This document shows positions 8,714 through 16,206 of a stretch of DNA of 17,479 nt, in pieces. Positions within the stretch are counted from its first letter, which is position 1; each line of letters opens with the position of its first letter. Source of the stretch: Pseudomonadota bacterium (lineage in GTDB: Bacteria > Pseudomonadota > Alphaproteobacteria > Reyranellales > Reyranellaceae); NCBI GenBank assembly GCA_023416135.1, contig JAEZIF010000031.1, positions 1 through 17,479 of the forward strand. The letters run 5' to 3'. The position numbers and the translations under genes are program-made. The notes below the pieces were generated by a model. That model did not search any database and was not told the DNA's origin. It saw only the letters and a program-made list of their open reading frames with translations.

Positions 8714-9172
8714 ATGACAGTAGAAGAGAAGCTGGCGGCGCTGGGTCTCGCGCTGCCAAACCCGCCGCAGCCTGTCGGAAACTACCGGCCTGCGAAGAGG
8801 GTGGGCAACCTCGTGTTCACCTCCGGGCAGACCGCGCGTCTGAACGGAGTGCGCCGGTACGTCGGAAAGGTCGGCGCCGGAATCAGCGAGGAGGAAGCCT
8901 ACCTTTCGGCCCGGGACTCGACCTTGAACTGCCTGGCTTGCGTCAAGGGCGTCATCGGCGACCTTGATCTGGTGGAGTCCATCGTGAAGTTGACAGGCTA
9001 CGTCAACAGCGTGGATGGATTCACCAATCAGCCAGCCATCATCAACGGGGCGTCGGATCTCCTCGAGAAGATCTTCGGCGAGGCCGCTCCACACGCTCGC
9101 ACCGCGATCAGCGTCAATGCGCTGCCGTCCAACGTGTCCGTCGAAGTCGAGATGGTCGTCGCGGTTCGGTAA
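8714..9172 (+). CDS. RidA family protein (YjgF/YER057c/UK114), enamine/imine deaminase candidate
   Basis: A 152-residue RidA-family protein. RidA enzymes hydrolyse reactive enamines and imines such as 2-aminoacrylate, released by PLP-dependent dehydratases, to 2-oxo acids and ammonia. The C-terminal signature is present: R129 in HARTAISVNALP, followed by the glutamates of VEVEMVV (144 and 146). Length is above the ~128 residues of classical RidA and matches the longer subgroup (YjgF-like type 1). AAGGAAG lies just before the ATG. It sits between the binding-protein and ATPase genes of one transporter, an unusual place, with a threonine-synthase-like PLP enzyme at the end of the same operon. 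A job in clearing that enzyme's product is the best inference. Confidence 0.92.
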   Translation: MTVEEKLAALGLALPNPPQPVGNYRPAKRVGNLVFTSGQTARLNGVRRYVGKVGAGISEEEAYLSARDSTLNCLACVKGVIGDLDLVESIVKLTGYVNSVDGFTNQPAIINGASDLLEKIFGEAAPHARTAISVNALPSNVSVEVEMVVAVR

Positions 9173-9178
9173 GGTGGG

Positions 9179-10321
9179 ATGCGGCAGTTGACGCAGGACA
9201 AGATGGTGTCGAAGCCTGTCGGGACGTCCGGCTCTCGGGTCGAAGTGACGTCGCTGTCCAAGGAATACGGGAGCACGCGCGTCGTCGACGACGTCTCGTT
9301 CGTCCTCGAGCCGGGCCAGCTTCTCACGCTGCTGGGGCCGAGCGGCTCGGGAAAGACCACGACGATGCGCATGGTCGCCGGGCTGGAGGAGCCGACCGAA
9401 GGGCGGATCGTCGTCGGTGGGGCGGATATCACCCGTACCGCCGCGCATCGCCGGAACATCGGCGTGGTCTTCCAGCAATACGCCCTGTTTCCGCATCTCA
9501 CGGTCTTCCAGAACGTCGCCTATCCCATGGAGATGCGACGGCTGCCGAAGCCGGAGATCAAGGCAATGGTCGACAAGGCGCTCCGCCTTGTCCGGATGGA
9601 AGACTTCGCGGCGCGTTATCCGCGGCAACTCTCCGGCGGCCAGCAGCAGCGCATCGCCCTGGCCCGCGCGGTCGTGTTCCGTCCTCCCGTCCTGCTGATG
9701 GACGAGCCGCTCGGGGCCCTCGACAAGCGCTTGCGCGAGCTCATGCAGCTCGAGATCCGTCATTTGCAGCAGGAGCTCGGGATCACCACGATCTCGGTGA
9801 CTCACGACCAGGTGGAGGCCCTGGTGATGTCCGATCTCGTCGCCGTGATGGATGGCGGGCGCCTGCAGCAGATCGGGACGCCCGGCGAGCTCTATCAGAA
9901 CCCCGCGAATCGCTTCGTTGCGGACTTCATCGGTGAATCGAACATCCTGGAAGGGGACCTCGAGGTCCGTCCAGCCGACGACACATTGCACTTCCGCTCG
10001 CGGCGGGGCTTGCAGACGGCGTGCCGCTGGACACGTAAGGATACGCCGGCGCCCGGCCCGGTCTGCGTGGTCATTCGCCCGGAGCGAATCCGCTTCGTCC
10101 AAGGTGATGCTTCGATGGCGCCGGCCGCCGAGACGGCCGTGCGTGCCGAGATTGTGGACCGGATCTACGTGGGAGATCTGGTGCGCTTCCGTGTTCGGCT
10201 CGAAGGTGGCGACGAACTCGCCGTGAAGACGCTTTCATCGGGCTTGGCCGAGACGCTGGAGTCCGGATCCCGTGTGACCGTGGCATGGCGTCACGAAGAC
10301 TGCCTGCTGCTGGCGCATTGA
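9179..10321 (+). CDS. ABC transporter ATP-binding protein, PotA-like
   Basis: The ATPase of the polyamine-type importer, 380 residues from this ATG. The nucleotide-binding domain shows Walker A GPSGSGKTT (53–61), Q-loop FQQ near 99, signature LSGGQ (151–155), Walker B VLLMDE (171–176) and H-loop H209. A C-terminal TOBE-type domain occupies about 240–380. Two starts are possible. The ATG at 9179 follows the RidA stop by 6 bp, with AAGGTGGG almost touching it. The ATG at 9203, eight codons later, has AGGA four bases upstream and may be the better one. It forms the transporter with the binding protein at 7596 and the two permeases that follow. Confidence 0.95.
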   Translation: MRQLTQDKMVSKPVGTSGSRVEVTSLSKEYGSTRVVDDVSFVLEPGQLLTLLGPSGSGKTTTMRMVAGLEEPTEGRIVVGGADITRTAAHRRNIGVVFQQYALFPHLTVFQNVAYPMEMRRLPKPEIKAMVDKALRLVRMEDFAARYPRQLSGGQQQRIALARAVVFRPPVLLMDEPLGALDKRLRELMQLEIRHLQQELGITTISVTHDQVEALVMSDLVAVMDGGRLQQIGTPGELYQNPANRFVADFIGESNILEGDLEVRPADDTLHFRSRRGLQTACRWTRKDTPAPGPVCVVIRPERIRFVQGDASMAPAAETAVRAEIVDRIYVGDLVRFRVRLEGGDELAVKTLSSGLAETLESGSRVTVAWRHEDCLLLAH

Positions 10322-11196
10322 CGTTGGAGGCATCGATCATACGCTCTCCGATCGAAGGCCTGATTCGGCGGCATGGCCTCTCGGCCTGCCTTCTCGCGCC
10401 GCCGCTCGCATTCATCGCAGTTCTGTTCCTCGTGCCGCTCGGGAACGTGATCTGGGGCAGCTTCTTCACGCCCGGTTTCACTTTGGCGCACTACGAGCGG
10501 ATCGTGTCCGAGCCCCTGTATACGAGCGTGCTGTGGACGACGCTCAGAATCTCGATCGCCACGAGCATCGCCTGCGTCGTCCTCGGCTACTGCGCCGCCT
10601 ATCTGATCGCCACGGTTTCGGAAAGCATGCGCAGCTTCCTCATGCTGCTCGTCGTCGTGCCGTTCTTCCTCAGCACACTGATCAGGAACTACATCTGGAT
10701 GGCGCTGCTCCAGAGGACGGGGGTGGTGAACAAGCTGCTGATGGCGATCGGCGTCATCGATGAGCCGCTGCCGCTCATGTACAACGAGACGGGCGTCATC
10801 GTCGTCATGGTCAACATGCTGTTGCCCTATACGATCTTCCCGATCGTGACGTCGCTGCTGGCGATCCCGCGCGACCTGTACGCGGCGTCGGCGAGCCTGG
10901 GCGGGAACTCGGCGCGCACCTTCGTGCGCGTGACGCTGCCGCTCAGCCTCCCGGGCGTCGTCGCCGGCGCGCTGCTGGTGTTCATCGTGTCGCTGGGCTT
11001 CTTCATCACGCCGGCGCTGGTGGGCGGACCACGACAGATGATGATTTCCAACCTGATCGACTTCAACGTTCGCCAGGTGCTCAACTGGCCGTTCGCCTTC
11101 GCGCTGGCCAATGCCCTCCTTGTCGGGACGCTCGTGCTGTACTTCCTCTATTCGCGGGCCGTCGAGAGGCGGATGCCGCGGAACGCCATCCTGTGA
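10285..11196 (+). CDS. ABC transporter permease, PotB-like
   Basis: First inner-membrane subunit of the importer, about 285–303 residues with some six membrane segments; the first is around LLAPPLAFIAVLFLVPL. The coupling (EAA-type) loop reads ASASLGGNSARTFVRVTLPL in the cytosolic part. The true start is unclear. The ATG at 10285 overlaps the ATPase gene by 37 bp and has no ribosome-binding site. TTG codons at 10318 and 10324 also lack one. The only strong site is TTGGAGG at 10324–10330, and the in-frame codon at the proper distance is ATC (10336). The protein core is unaffected by this choice. Confidence 0.93.
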   Translation: MASRRLPAAGALTLEASIIRSPIEGLIRRHGLSACLLAPPLAFIAVLFLVPLGNVIWGSFFTPGFTLAHYERIVSEPLYTSVLWTTLRISIATSIACVVLGYCAAYLIATVSESMRSFLMLLVVVPFFLSTLIRNYIWMALLQRTGVVNKLLMAIGVIDEPLPLMYNETGVIVVMVNMLLPYTIFPIVTSLLAIPRDLYAASASLGGNSARTFVRVTLPLSLPGVVAGALLVFIVSLGFFITPALVGGPRQMMISNLIDFNVRQVLNWPFAFALANALLVGTLVLYFLYSRAVERRMPRNAIL

Positions 11197-11203
11197 GCCG
11201 GGC

Positions 11204-12016
11204 ATGACGGGTACGGCGCTGTCGGAGGCGGAACGCTCCCGCAGGCGGGGCAGGGGCCTAGCCTGGCTGCTGGGGGCGCCGGTGCTGGCGTTCCTCGTGG
11301 CGCCGGTGATCGCCGTCGTTCCCATGTCGTTCAGCGCGTCGCAGATCCTGGAGCTGGTGCCGACGACGTTCAGCCTGGTCCAGTATGAGCGCTTCTTCTC
11401 GAGCCCCGAGTGGATGGAAGCGCTCTACAATTCGCTGGTCGTCGCGACCGGCACCATGGTGGTCGCCACCGTGCTCGGCGTGCTGGCTGCGATCGCCCTG
11501 TGGCGGCTGCCCCAGCGGTACCGGGAAGTCATCGAGGCCGTCCTGATCCTGCCTCGCATCGTTCCGAGCATCGTGTTCGCGATCGCCGTATACAGCGTGT
11601 TCCTCGGTGTCGGCGCGGTGGGATCGATCGGTGGCCTGATCCTGGCGCACAGCGTGCTCGCCCTGCCGTTCGTGGTCGTGTTCGTCGGCAGCGCGCTGCG
11701 CAGTTTCGACAGGGTGCAGGACGAGGCCTCGCGCAGCCTCGGTGCCGACCATTTCACGACCTTCCGGCGGATCATCCTGCCGCAGGTACGGCTGTCCATT
11801 CTGGGCAGCGCCCTGTTCGCCTTCAGCATCTCGTTCGACGAAGTCGTCGTGACGCTGTTCATCAGCGGCATCGGCAGCAAGACGCTTCCCGTGAAGATCT
11901 GGGATGCCATTCAGCACGAGATCGTGCCGATCCTCCCGGCCATCTCCGCGCTGGTGGTCCTGCTGACGATCGCCGTCCTGGTTCCCCTGTTTCTGCTCGC
12001 GAGGAGCAGACGTTGA
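11204..12016 (+). CDS. ABC transporter permease, PotC-like
   Basis: Second permease of the importer, 270 residues. An arginine-rich cytosolic N-terminus is followed by about six membrane segments, the first near WLLGAPVLAFLVAPVIAVV. The EAA loop is well formed: EASRSLGADHFTTFRRIILP. The ATG is 7 bp after the PotB-like stop. A longer frame is open upstream but would overlap the previous gene and add a non-conserved, cysteine-rich leader, so it was not chosen. The stop codon lies 11 bp before the PLP-enzyme start, so the two are in the same transcript. Confidence 0.94.
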   Translation: MTGTALSEAERSRRRGRGLAWLLGAPVLAFLVAPVIAVVPMSFSASQILELVPTTFSLVQYERFFSSPEWMEALYNSLVVATGTMVVATVLGVLAAIALWRLPQRYREVIEAVLILPRIVPSIVFAIAVYSVFLGVGAVGSIGGLILAHSVLALPFVVVFVGSALRSFDRVQDEASRSLGADHFTTFRRIILPQVRLSILGSALFAFSISFDEVVVTLFISGIGSKTLPVKIWDAIQHEIVPILPAISALVVLLTIAVLVPLFLLARSRR

Positions 12017-12027
12017 TCGAGGAATTC

Positions 12028-13263
12028 ATGTACTTCACCGGATTTCATTGCGTCGCGTGCAACACGGCCTACTCGGCCAACGAGGATCTGCTGTTGTGTC
12101 GCAAATGCGACAACCTCCTGGAAGCCGACTTCAACTACGAAGCTCTCGCCTCCGACCTGAAGCGCGACGACTTCGCCCCGCGGCCGCGCGGCATCTGGCG
12201 CTGGCAGGAGCTCCTGCCCGTGCTCGATCGCTCGAAGATCGTGACGCTGGGCGAGGGGGACACGCCTCTGTTGCGATGCGATTCGATCGCCGAGGCCGTG
12301 GGCGTGAAGGAATTGTGGGTGAAGTCGGACGCGACGGGCAATCCGACGGGCTCGCTGAAGGACCGGTCGATCGCGGTTTCCGCCACCAAGGCGCGCGAAT
12401 TCGGCTACGGCATCCTGTCCTGCGATTCGACCGGCAACAAGGCATCGTCTGCCGCCGCCTACGCGGCGCGTGCCGGTCTCGGCAGCGTCGTGTTCTGTCC
12501 GCACGACACGCCGACGCCGAAGATGGCGCAGGCCATCTTCTTCGGTGCCCAGTTGGTTCGGGTGAAGGCGCACTATTCGCAGTTGAATGCGATGTATCGC
12601 CGCCTGATCCACAGCGGGCAGGTGCGCTGGTACGACTGCGGCACCGACAACCCCTTCCGCTACGAGGGCAAGAAGACCTATGCCTATGAGATCGCGGAAG
12701 CGTTCGGATGGCAGGTGCCGGATTGCGTCGTCCATCCGGCATCCGGCGGCATGTCCATCGTCAAGTCCTGGAAGGGGTTCAACGAGTTGATGACGCTCGG
12801 CTGGACCGACGCGCTGCCGCGCATGTTCGGCGTGCAGGCGGCGAATTGCGGTCCGATCGCCGCATCCTGGCAGGCCGGCGACGCGACGGTCGTCCCGACG
12901 GAGAGGAAGGCCACCCTGGCCAGCGCCCTGGCCGCTGCCGATCCGGGCCTCCTGGGCAACAGGGCGCTGCAGGCGATTCGCGAGTCGGGCGGTGCGGCAG
13001 CGGGGATATCGGAGAACGAGATCCTCGAATCGGTCCGGCTGCTCGCGGCCGAAGGCCTCTTCGTCGAACCGAGCGGCGCCGTGACCATCGCGGGCGTCCG
13101 CGAGATGGTCCGCTCCGGCACCATCGCGCCGACCGACAAGGTCGTCTGCGTCGTCACGGGCTCGGGCTTCAAGGACTTCGACCGGATCGCCGAGATGGTG
13201 GAGATTCCGGACCGTGTCATCGAAGGATACGACGAGATGCTCTCGGTCGCCCGCGAAGTCTAG
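12028..13263 (+). CDS. Threonine-synthase-like PLP-dependent enzyme with N-terminal zinc-ribbon motif
   Basis: A 411-residue fold-type II PLP enzyme of the threonine synthase/dehydratase group. The PLP lysine is K111 in TGSLKDR. The phosphate-binding loop is STGNKASS (134–141), and the C-terminal EPSGAVTIAG (347–356) and TGSGFKD (377–383) match threonine synthases. C8-x2-C11 and C24-x2-C27 form a small zinc-ribbon-like leader, seen in some threonine synthases. The ATG has GAGG five bases upstream. Being last in a transporter operon with RidA, and away from hom/thrB, it is probably catabolic: a β-elimination or ammonia-lyase reaction giving an enamine is likelier than housekeeping threonine synthesis. 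Other members make cysteate or cleave diaminopropionate, so the substrate is open. Confidence 0.88.
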   Translation: MYFTGFHCVACNTAYSANEDLLLCRKCDNLLEADFNYEALASDLKRDDFAPRPRGIWRWQELLPVLDRSKIVTLGEGDTPLLRCDSIAEAVGVKELWVKSDATGNPTGSLKDRSIAVSATKAREFGYGILSCDSTGNKASSAAAYAARAGLGSVVFCPHDTPTPKMAQAIFFGAQLVRVKAHYSQLNAMYRRLIHSGQVRWYDCGTDNPFRYEGKKTYAYEIAEAFGWQVPDCVVHPASGGMSIVKSWKGFNELMTLGWTDALPRMFGVQAANCGPIAASWQAGDATVVPTERKATLASALAAADPGLLGNRALQAIRESGGAAAGISENEILESVRLLAAEGLFVEPSGAVTIAGVREMVRSGTIAPTDKVVCVVTGSGFKDFDRIAEMVEIPDRVIEGYDEMLSVAREV

Positions 13264-13973
13264 GCGGCCTTGCTCTGCCAATCCTTTGCGATCGAGCTGA
13301 CGACCTTTGCCGTGCTTTCGAGATGCTCGTGAATCAGGCTGCAGGCCAGCGTCGCGTCACGGGCCATGATCGCGGCCAGGATCGCCTTGTGCTCGTCATG
13401 TGTCCTGCGCGGCCTGGTGGCGTGAAGCGTCGAGAAGCGGCGATAGCGCTCGGAATGGTCATGGAGCGTCGAGATGAAGCGAATCAGCCAGGGAGAGTCG
13501 CAGGCGGAGAAGAGCGAGAAATGGAAGGTCCGATGCCGCTCCACGGTTTCGTCCGTGAGCAGCAGCAGCTGACCGGTCTTCTTGTCGCGGAGCTTCGAGA
13601 GACGGTGATATGCCGCCAGCACTTCGGACTCCCAGCGATCGTCGCCGATCGCAATCGAGCGGCGCACCGCTTCCGTCTCGAGTTGCTGCCGAAGACGCGT
13701 GATGTCCCACAGATCCTTGAGCGAGACCGGCGCGACGCGAAAGCCGCGCTGCCCTTCCGCCACCACGAGGCCTTCGGCCGTCAGTCGCGTCAGGCTCTCG
13801 CGCAACGTGCTGGTGCCCGCGTCGTACTTGCTGCGCAGCAATTCGAAGCGAAGCTTCAGGCCCGGGTCGAGCTTGCCCTCGAGAATGTCCCGCCTGATCT
13901 GATTGTAAATCCGCTCCGACAGGGTCTTCTCCCTGTTCTCCGTAGCGGCCGCAAGATCAGTCGGAGCGTTCAT
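13260..13973 (-). CDS. GntR family transcriptional regulator with FCD effector domain
   Basis: A 237-residue regulator. A winged helix-turn-helix occupies about 15–81 (LSERIYNQIRRDILEGKL, then TLRESLTRLTAEGLV). An all-helical FCD ligand domain follows, from about 88 to 220, with putative metal-binding histidines H151, H195 and H217. Such FadR-subfamily proteins usually repress transport and degradation genes until an organic acid binds. It is divergent from the enolase gene and convergent with the PLP-enzyme gene: the two stop codons share the palindrome CTAG at 13260–13263. The sites at 14037 and 7481 are its likely operators. GGGAGAAG precedes the ATG with somewhat long spacing. Confidence 0.94.
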   Translation of the reverse strand: MNAPTDLAAATENREKTLSERIYNQIRRDILEGKLDPGLKLRFELLRSKYDAGTSTLRESLTRLTAEGLVVAEGQRGFRVAPVSLKDLWDITRLRQQLETEAVRRSIAIGDDRWESEVLAAYHRLSKLRDKKTGQLLLLTDETVERHRTFHFSLFSACDSPWLIRFISTLHDHSERYRRFSTLHATRPRRTHDEHKAILAAIMARDATLACSLIHEHLESTAKVVSSIAKDWQSKAA

Positions 13974-14036
13974 CGGAAGGCTTCTCCCTTCGATTCGGAC
14001 ATTGCTACCTTAGCGCGCACCTCCTGGCGCGTACAG

Positions 14037-14068
14037 GAATTTCGCTATTACCAATAATTTCGTAATTC
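14037..14068. promoter_or_regulatory. Candidate GntR operator in the gntR–enolase divergent region
   Basis: GAATTTCG (14037–14044) and CGTAATTC (14061–14068) are inverted with one mismatch. AATTTCG also occurs as a direct repeat at 14038 and 14056, and ATTA/TAAT pair around CCAA in the centre. The 14-bp motif at 14037–14050 and the 11-bp motif at 14051–14061 recur upstream of the transporter operon. It is AT-rich and placed where it could cover promoters in both directions. No clear −35/−10 pair can be singled out. Confidence 0.55.
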
Positions 14069-14090
14069 TGACCGCTGGTGAAGAAGGCCA

Positions 14091-15197
14091 ATGAAGATCA
14101 TCGACATAAGGACGACCGTTCTCGAAAGCCGCTACGATCGGCCCATCCGCTTCGCCCATATGGATCTCAGTGCTCGATATATCGTGCTGCTGGAGGTGGT
14201 GACCGACGAGGGCATCGTGGGGCTTGCCGACGTCGACGGCTCGCCGGCCGGCGACCTCGCCGTGGTGTCGCTCATCGAGAACACGTTCAAGCCCGTGCTC
14301 GTCGGCATGGATCCTCTGCGACGCGGTGCTCTCCATGACAGGATGTTCGAGCTGCTGCACCGGTTGGGCCGCTACCAGAGTCTGGAATCGTACGTCCTGG
14401 GCGCGATCGACGTCGCCCTGTGGGATATCGCCGGCAAGGCGGTCGGCCGGCCGGTTTGCGAGTTGCTGGGGCAGCGACGCAGCGAGGTGCAGGCCTACGC
14501 CAGTCTCGGTCGGCTGGAAGCAGCGAACATCGGCGCCGAGGTGGAGAGGCTTGCCTCGCAGGGGTTCGCCGGCGTGAAAATCCGCATCGGCTTCGGTGAC
14601 GGAACGGACCGCGATCTTGTCGCGCGGGCGCGCGCCGCGCTGGGGGAAGAGCCCTCGCCCCGTCTCATGGCGGACGTCAACTCGGGCTGGAGGGGAGCGC
14701 ACGCCATCCAGTCCGCGAGAGCGCTCGAGGAGTACGATCTTTTCTGGCTCGAGGAGCCGTTGATGCCGTGGTCCATCGAGGCATCGGCGCGCCTGGCCGC
14801 GGCCGTCGGCACGCCGATCGCGCTGGGAGAGCACGAAATCTTCAATCGCTACGATGCGAAGCGGATCCTGGACGCCGAAGCTGCGGACATCCTCCAGCCC
14901 GACCTGCGGCAGGGCATAAGCGAGTGCCTCCGGATAGCCCACCTCGCCGAAGCCTGCGACGTGCCCTGCGTTCCCCATTTCTTCGGCCCCGCGGTGCGGT
15001 TCTCGGCGATGCTGCATCTGCTCGGGGCCATCGACAACTACCTGCTGTGCGAATATCCCGTTGCCCACGACCCGATACGGTTCGAGCTTACGGATCCTCC
15101 CATGGTTGCGGAGAACGGTATCGTGGCGGTCCCGACAGGACCTGGCCTGGGCGTGGAATTGAACCGGCGGACCGTCGAGCGGTACCGCGTGAAATGA
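14091..15197 (+). CDS. Enolase superfamily enzyme, mandelate racemase subgroup (dehydratase or racemase)
   Basis: A 368-residue enolase-superfamily protein. These enzymes take a proton from the carbon next to a carboxylate, leading to racemisation or dehydration of hydroxy or sugar acids. All active-site positions of the mandelate racemase subgroup are recognisable: K163-x-R165 in GVKIRIG, metal ligands D195 (MADVNSGW), E221 (WLEEP) and E247 (LGEHE), the His–Asp dyad D271 (QPDLRQG) and H296 (PHFFG), and E321 (CEYP). An Arg instead of Lys or His as the third residue of the K-x-K motif is notable. AAGAAGG precedes the ATG. The stop overlaps the next gene (ATGA). An acid-sugar or hydroxy-acid dehydratase is my best guess. 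Confidence 0.94.
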   Translation: MKIIDIRTTVLESRYDRPIRFAHMDLSARYIVLLEVVTDEGIVGLADVDGSPAGDLAVVSLIENTFKPVLVGMDPLRRGALHDRMFELLHRLGRYQSLESYVLGAIDVALWDIAGKAVGRPVCELLGQRRSEVQAYASLGRLEAANIGAEVERLASQGFAGVKIRIGFGDGTDRDLVARARAALGEEPSPRLMADVNSGWRGAHAIQSARALEEYDLFWLEEPLMPWSIEASARLAAAVGTPIALGEHEIFNRYDAKRILDAEAADILQPDLRQGISECLRIAHLAEACDVPCVPHFFGPAVRFSAMLHLLGAIDNYLLCEYPVAHDPIRFELTDPPMVAENGIVAVPTGPGLGVELNRRTVERYRVK

Positions 15198-16168
15198 AGG
15201 CCACGCGACAGGGAGACGGCACGGCCAAGGCGCGCCGACCGGTGGTGATGGTCACGGCACCGCTGCATCACCGGGCGATGTCCCTTCTCGAAGAGTTCGC
15301 CGAGGTGCGGGTTGCTCGCAGCCCGCGACCGGATGACCTGCGCGCCGCCGCCGCCGGAGCTCACGCCATCATCGTCCGCGATCCGCTGCCTGACGATGTT
15401 GGCGATCACGCGCGCTGCCTGAAGGCGGTCGTACGGCATGGCACGGGGCTCGATTTCATCCCGGTCGAGCGGTTGACGAAGGCCGGTGTCCGCGTCGCGA
15501 ATGTCCCGTCTGCCAATGTCCAGTCCGTGGCCGAGCATGTCATCGCTTGCCTGTTCCTGCTCACGCGTCGCCTCGATCATCAGGACCGGCAGGTTCGCGC
15601 CGGCAACTGGGTCGTCAGGAATGAGGCACGCCGGGAACTGGCGGGACGGACCCTTGGCCTGGTTGGCTTCGGCAGGATCGCGCGCCGTGTCGCGCAGCTC
15701 GCGCAGGCCCTCGGCATGAACGTGATCGCCTTCTCCCGAGCAGGCGCAGGGATGGACGCGGGCGTGTCATCGGTCGGTCTGGACGAGTTGCTCACGACCT
15801 CCGATGTCGTGTCCCTGCACGTGCCTCTGACGTCCGAGACGAGAGCGCTGATCGACGCTCGTGCGCTATCCCTCATGAAGCCCACGGCGTTTCTGGTGAA
15901 CACGGCAAGAGGCGCCATCGTGGATGAGCAGGCGCTCGCGGACCATCTGCGGGCAGGGCGTCTGTCGGGCGCCGCCATTGACGTCTTCGCCGACCAGCCG
16001 ATCGAACGCGAGCATCCCTTCATCTCGCTTCCGAATGTCGTTCTCACGCCGCATTCGGCTGCGATGACGGAAGATGCCATGCTTCGCATGGGACTGCAGT
16101 CGGTCGAGGAGGTGAGGCTGGCCCTGAAGGGCGAAGCCTCACCGAATGTCGTCAATGCAATCCCTTGA
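15194..16168 (+). CDS. D-2-hydroxyacid dehydrogenase family NAD(P)-binding protein
   Basis: A 324-residue protein of the D-isomer-specific 2-hydroxyacid dehydrogenase family, which interconverts 2-oxo and D-2-hydroxy acids with NAD(P). The Rossmann motif is GLVGFGRIA (155–163). Catalytic Arg is R239 (NTARG) and catalytic His is H287 (TPHSA). The usual glutamate of the DVFxxEP motif is replaced by Q268 (DVFADQP), the residue found at this position in formate dehydrogenases. The start overlaps the enolase stop by 4 bp, so expression is coupled; no good ribosome-binding site is visible. An internal ATG at 15248 is possible, but the first one is preferred for the overlap. It probably reduces the 2-oxo acid made in the pathway. 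Confidence 0.93.
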   Translation: MKATRQGDGTAKARRPVVMVTAPLHHRAMSLLEEFAEVRVARSPRPDDLRAAAAGAHAIIVRDPLPDDVGDHARCLKAVVRHGTGLDFIPVERLTKAGVRVANVPSANVQSVAEHVIACLFLLTRRLDHQDRQVRAGNWVVRNEARRELAGRTLGLVGFGRIARRVAQLAQALGMNVIAFSRAGAGMDAGVSSVGLDELLTTSDVVSLHVPLTSETRALIDARALSLMKPTAFLVNTARGAIVDEQALADHLRAGRLSGAAIDVFADQPIEREHPFISLPNVVLTPHSAAMTEDAMLRMGLQSVEEVRLALKGEASPNVVNAIP

Positions 16169-16177
16169 GGCAGGGAG

Positions 16178-16206
16178 GAGCTTCGCCGCTGTTTGGCGGA
16201 GCTTTG
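16178..16206 (+). terminator. Weak terminator-like hairpin between convergent genes
   Basis: AGCTTCGCC (16179–16187) pairs with GGCGGAGCT (16195–16203), nine pairs with one G·T, followed only by TTTGT. It lies in the 38-bp gap between the dehydrogenase stop and the mmsA stop and could end the plus-strand transcript. There is no T-run on the minus strand. Confidence 0.45.

Noticed and set aside
8645..10102. 485-residue minus-strand open frame opposite ridA and the ATPase gene
   Set aside because: Spans two well-supported plus-strand genes and shows no recognisable domain.
12028..13263. Housekeeping threonine synthase (thrC)
   Set aside because: Motifs fit the family, but the context is a transporter/RidA/GntR catabolic cluster without other threonine-biosynthesis genes, so the symbol was withheld.
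7426..16206. Integrative element with its own integrase or transposase
   Set aside because: The direct repeats suggest insertion, but no recombinase gene, terminal inverted repeats or target-site duplication can be seen; no mobile element was called.
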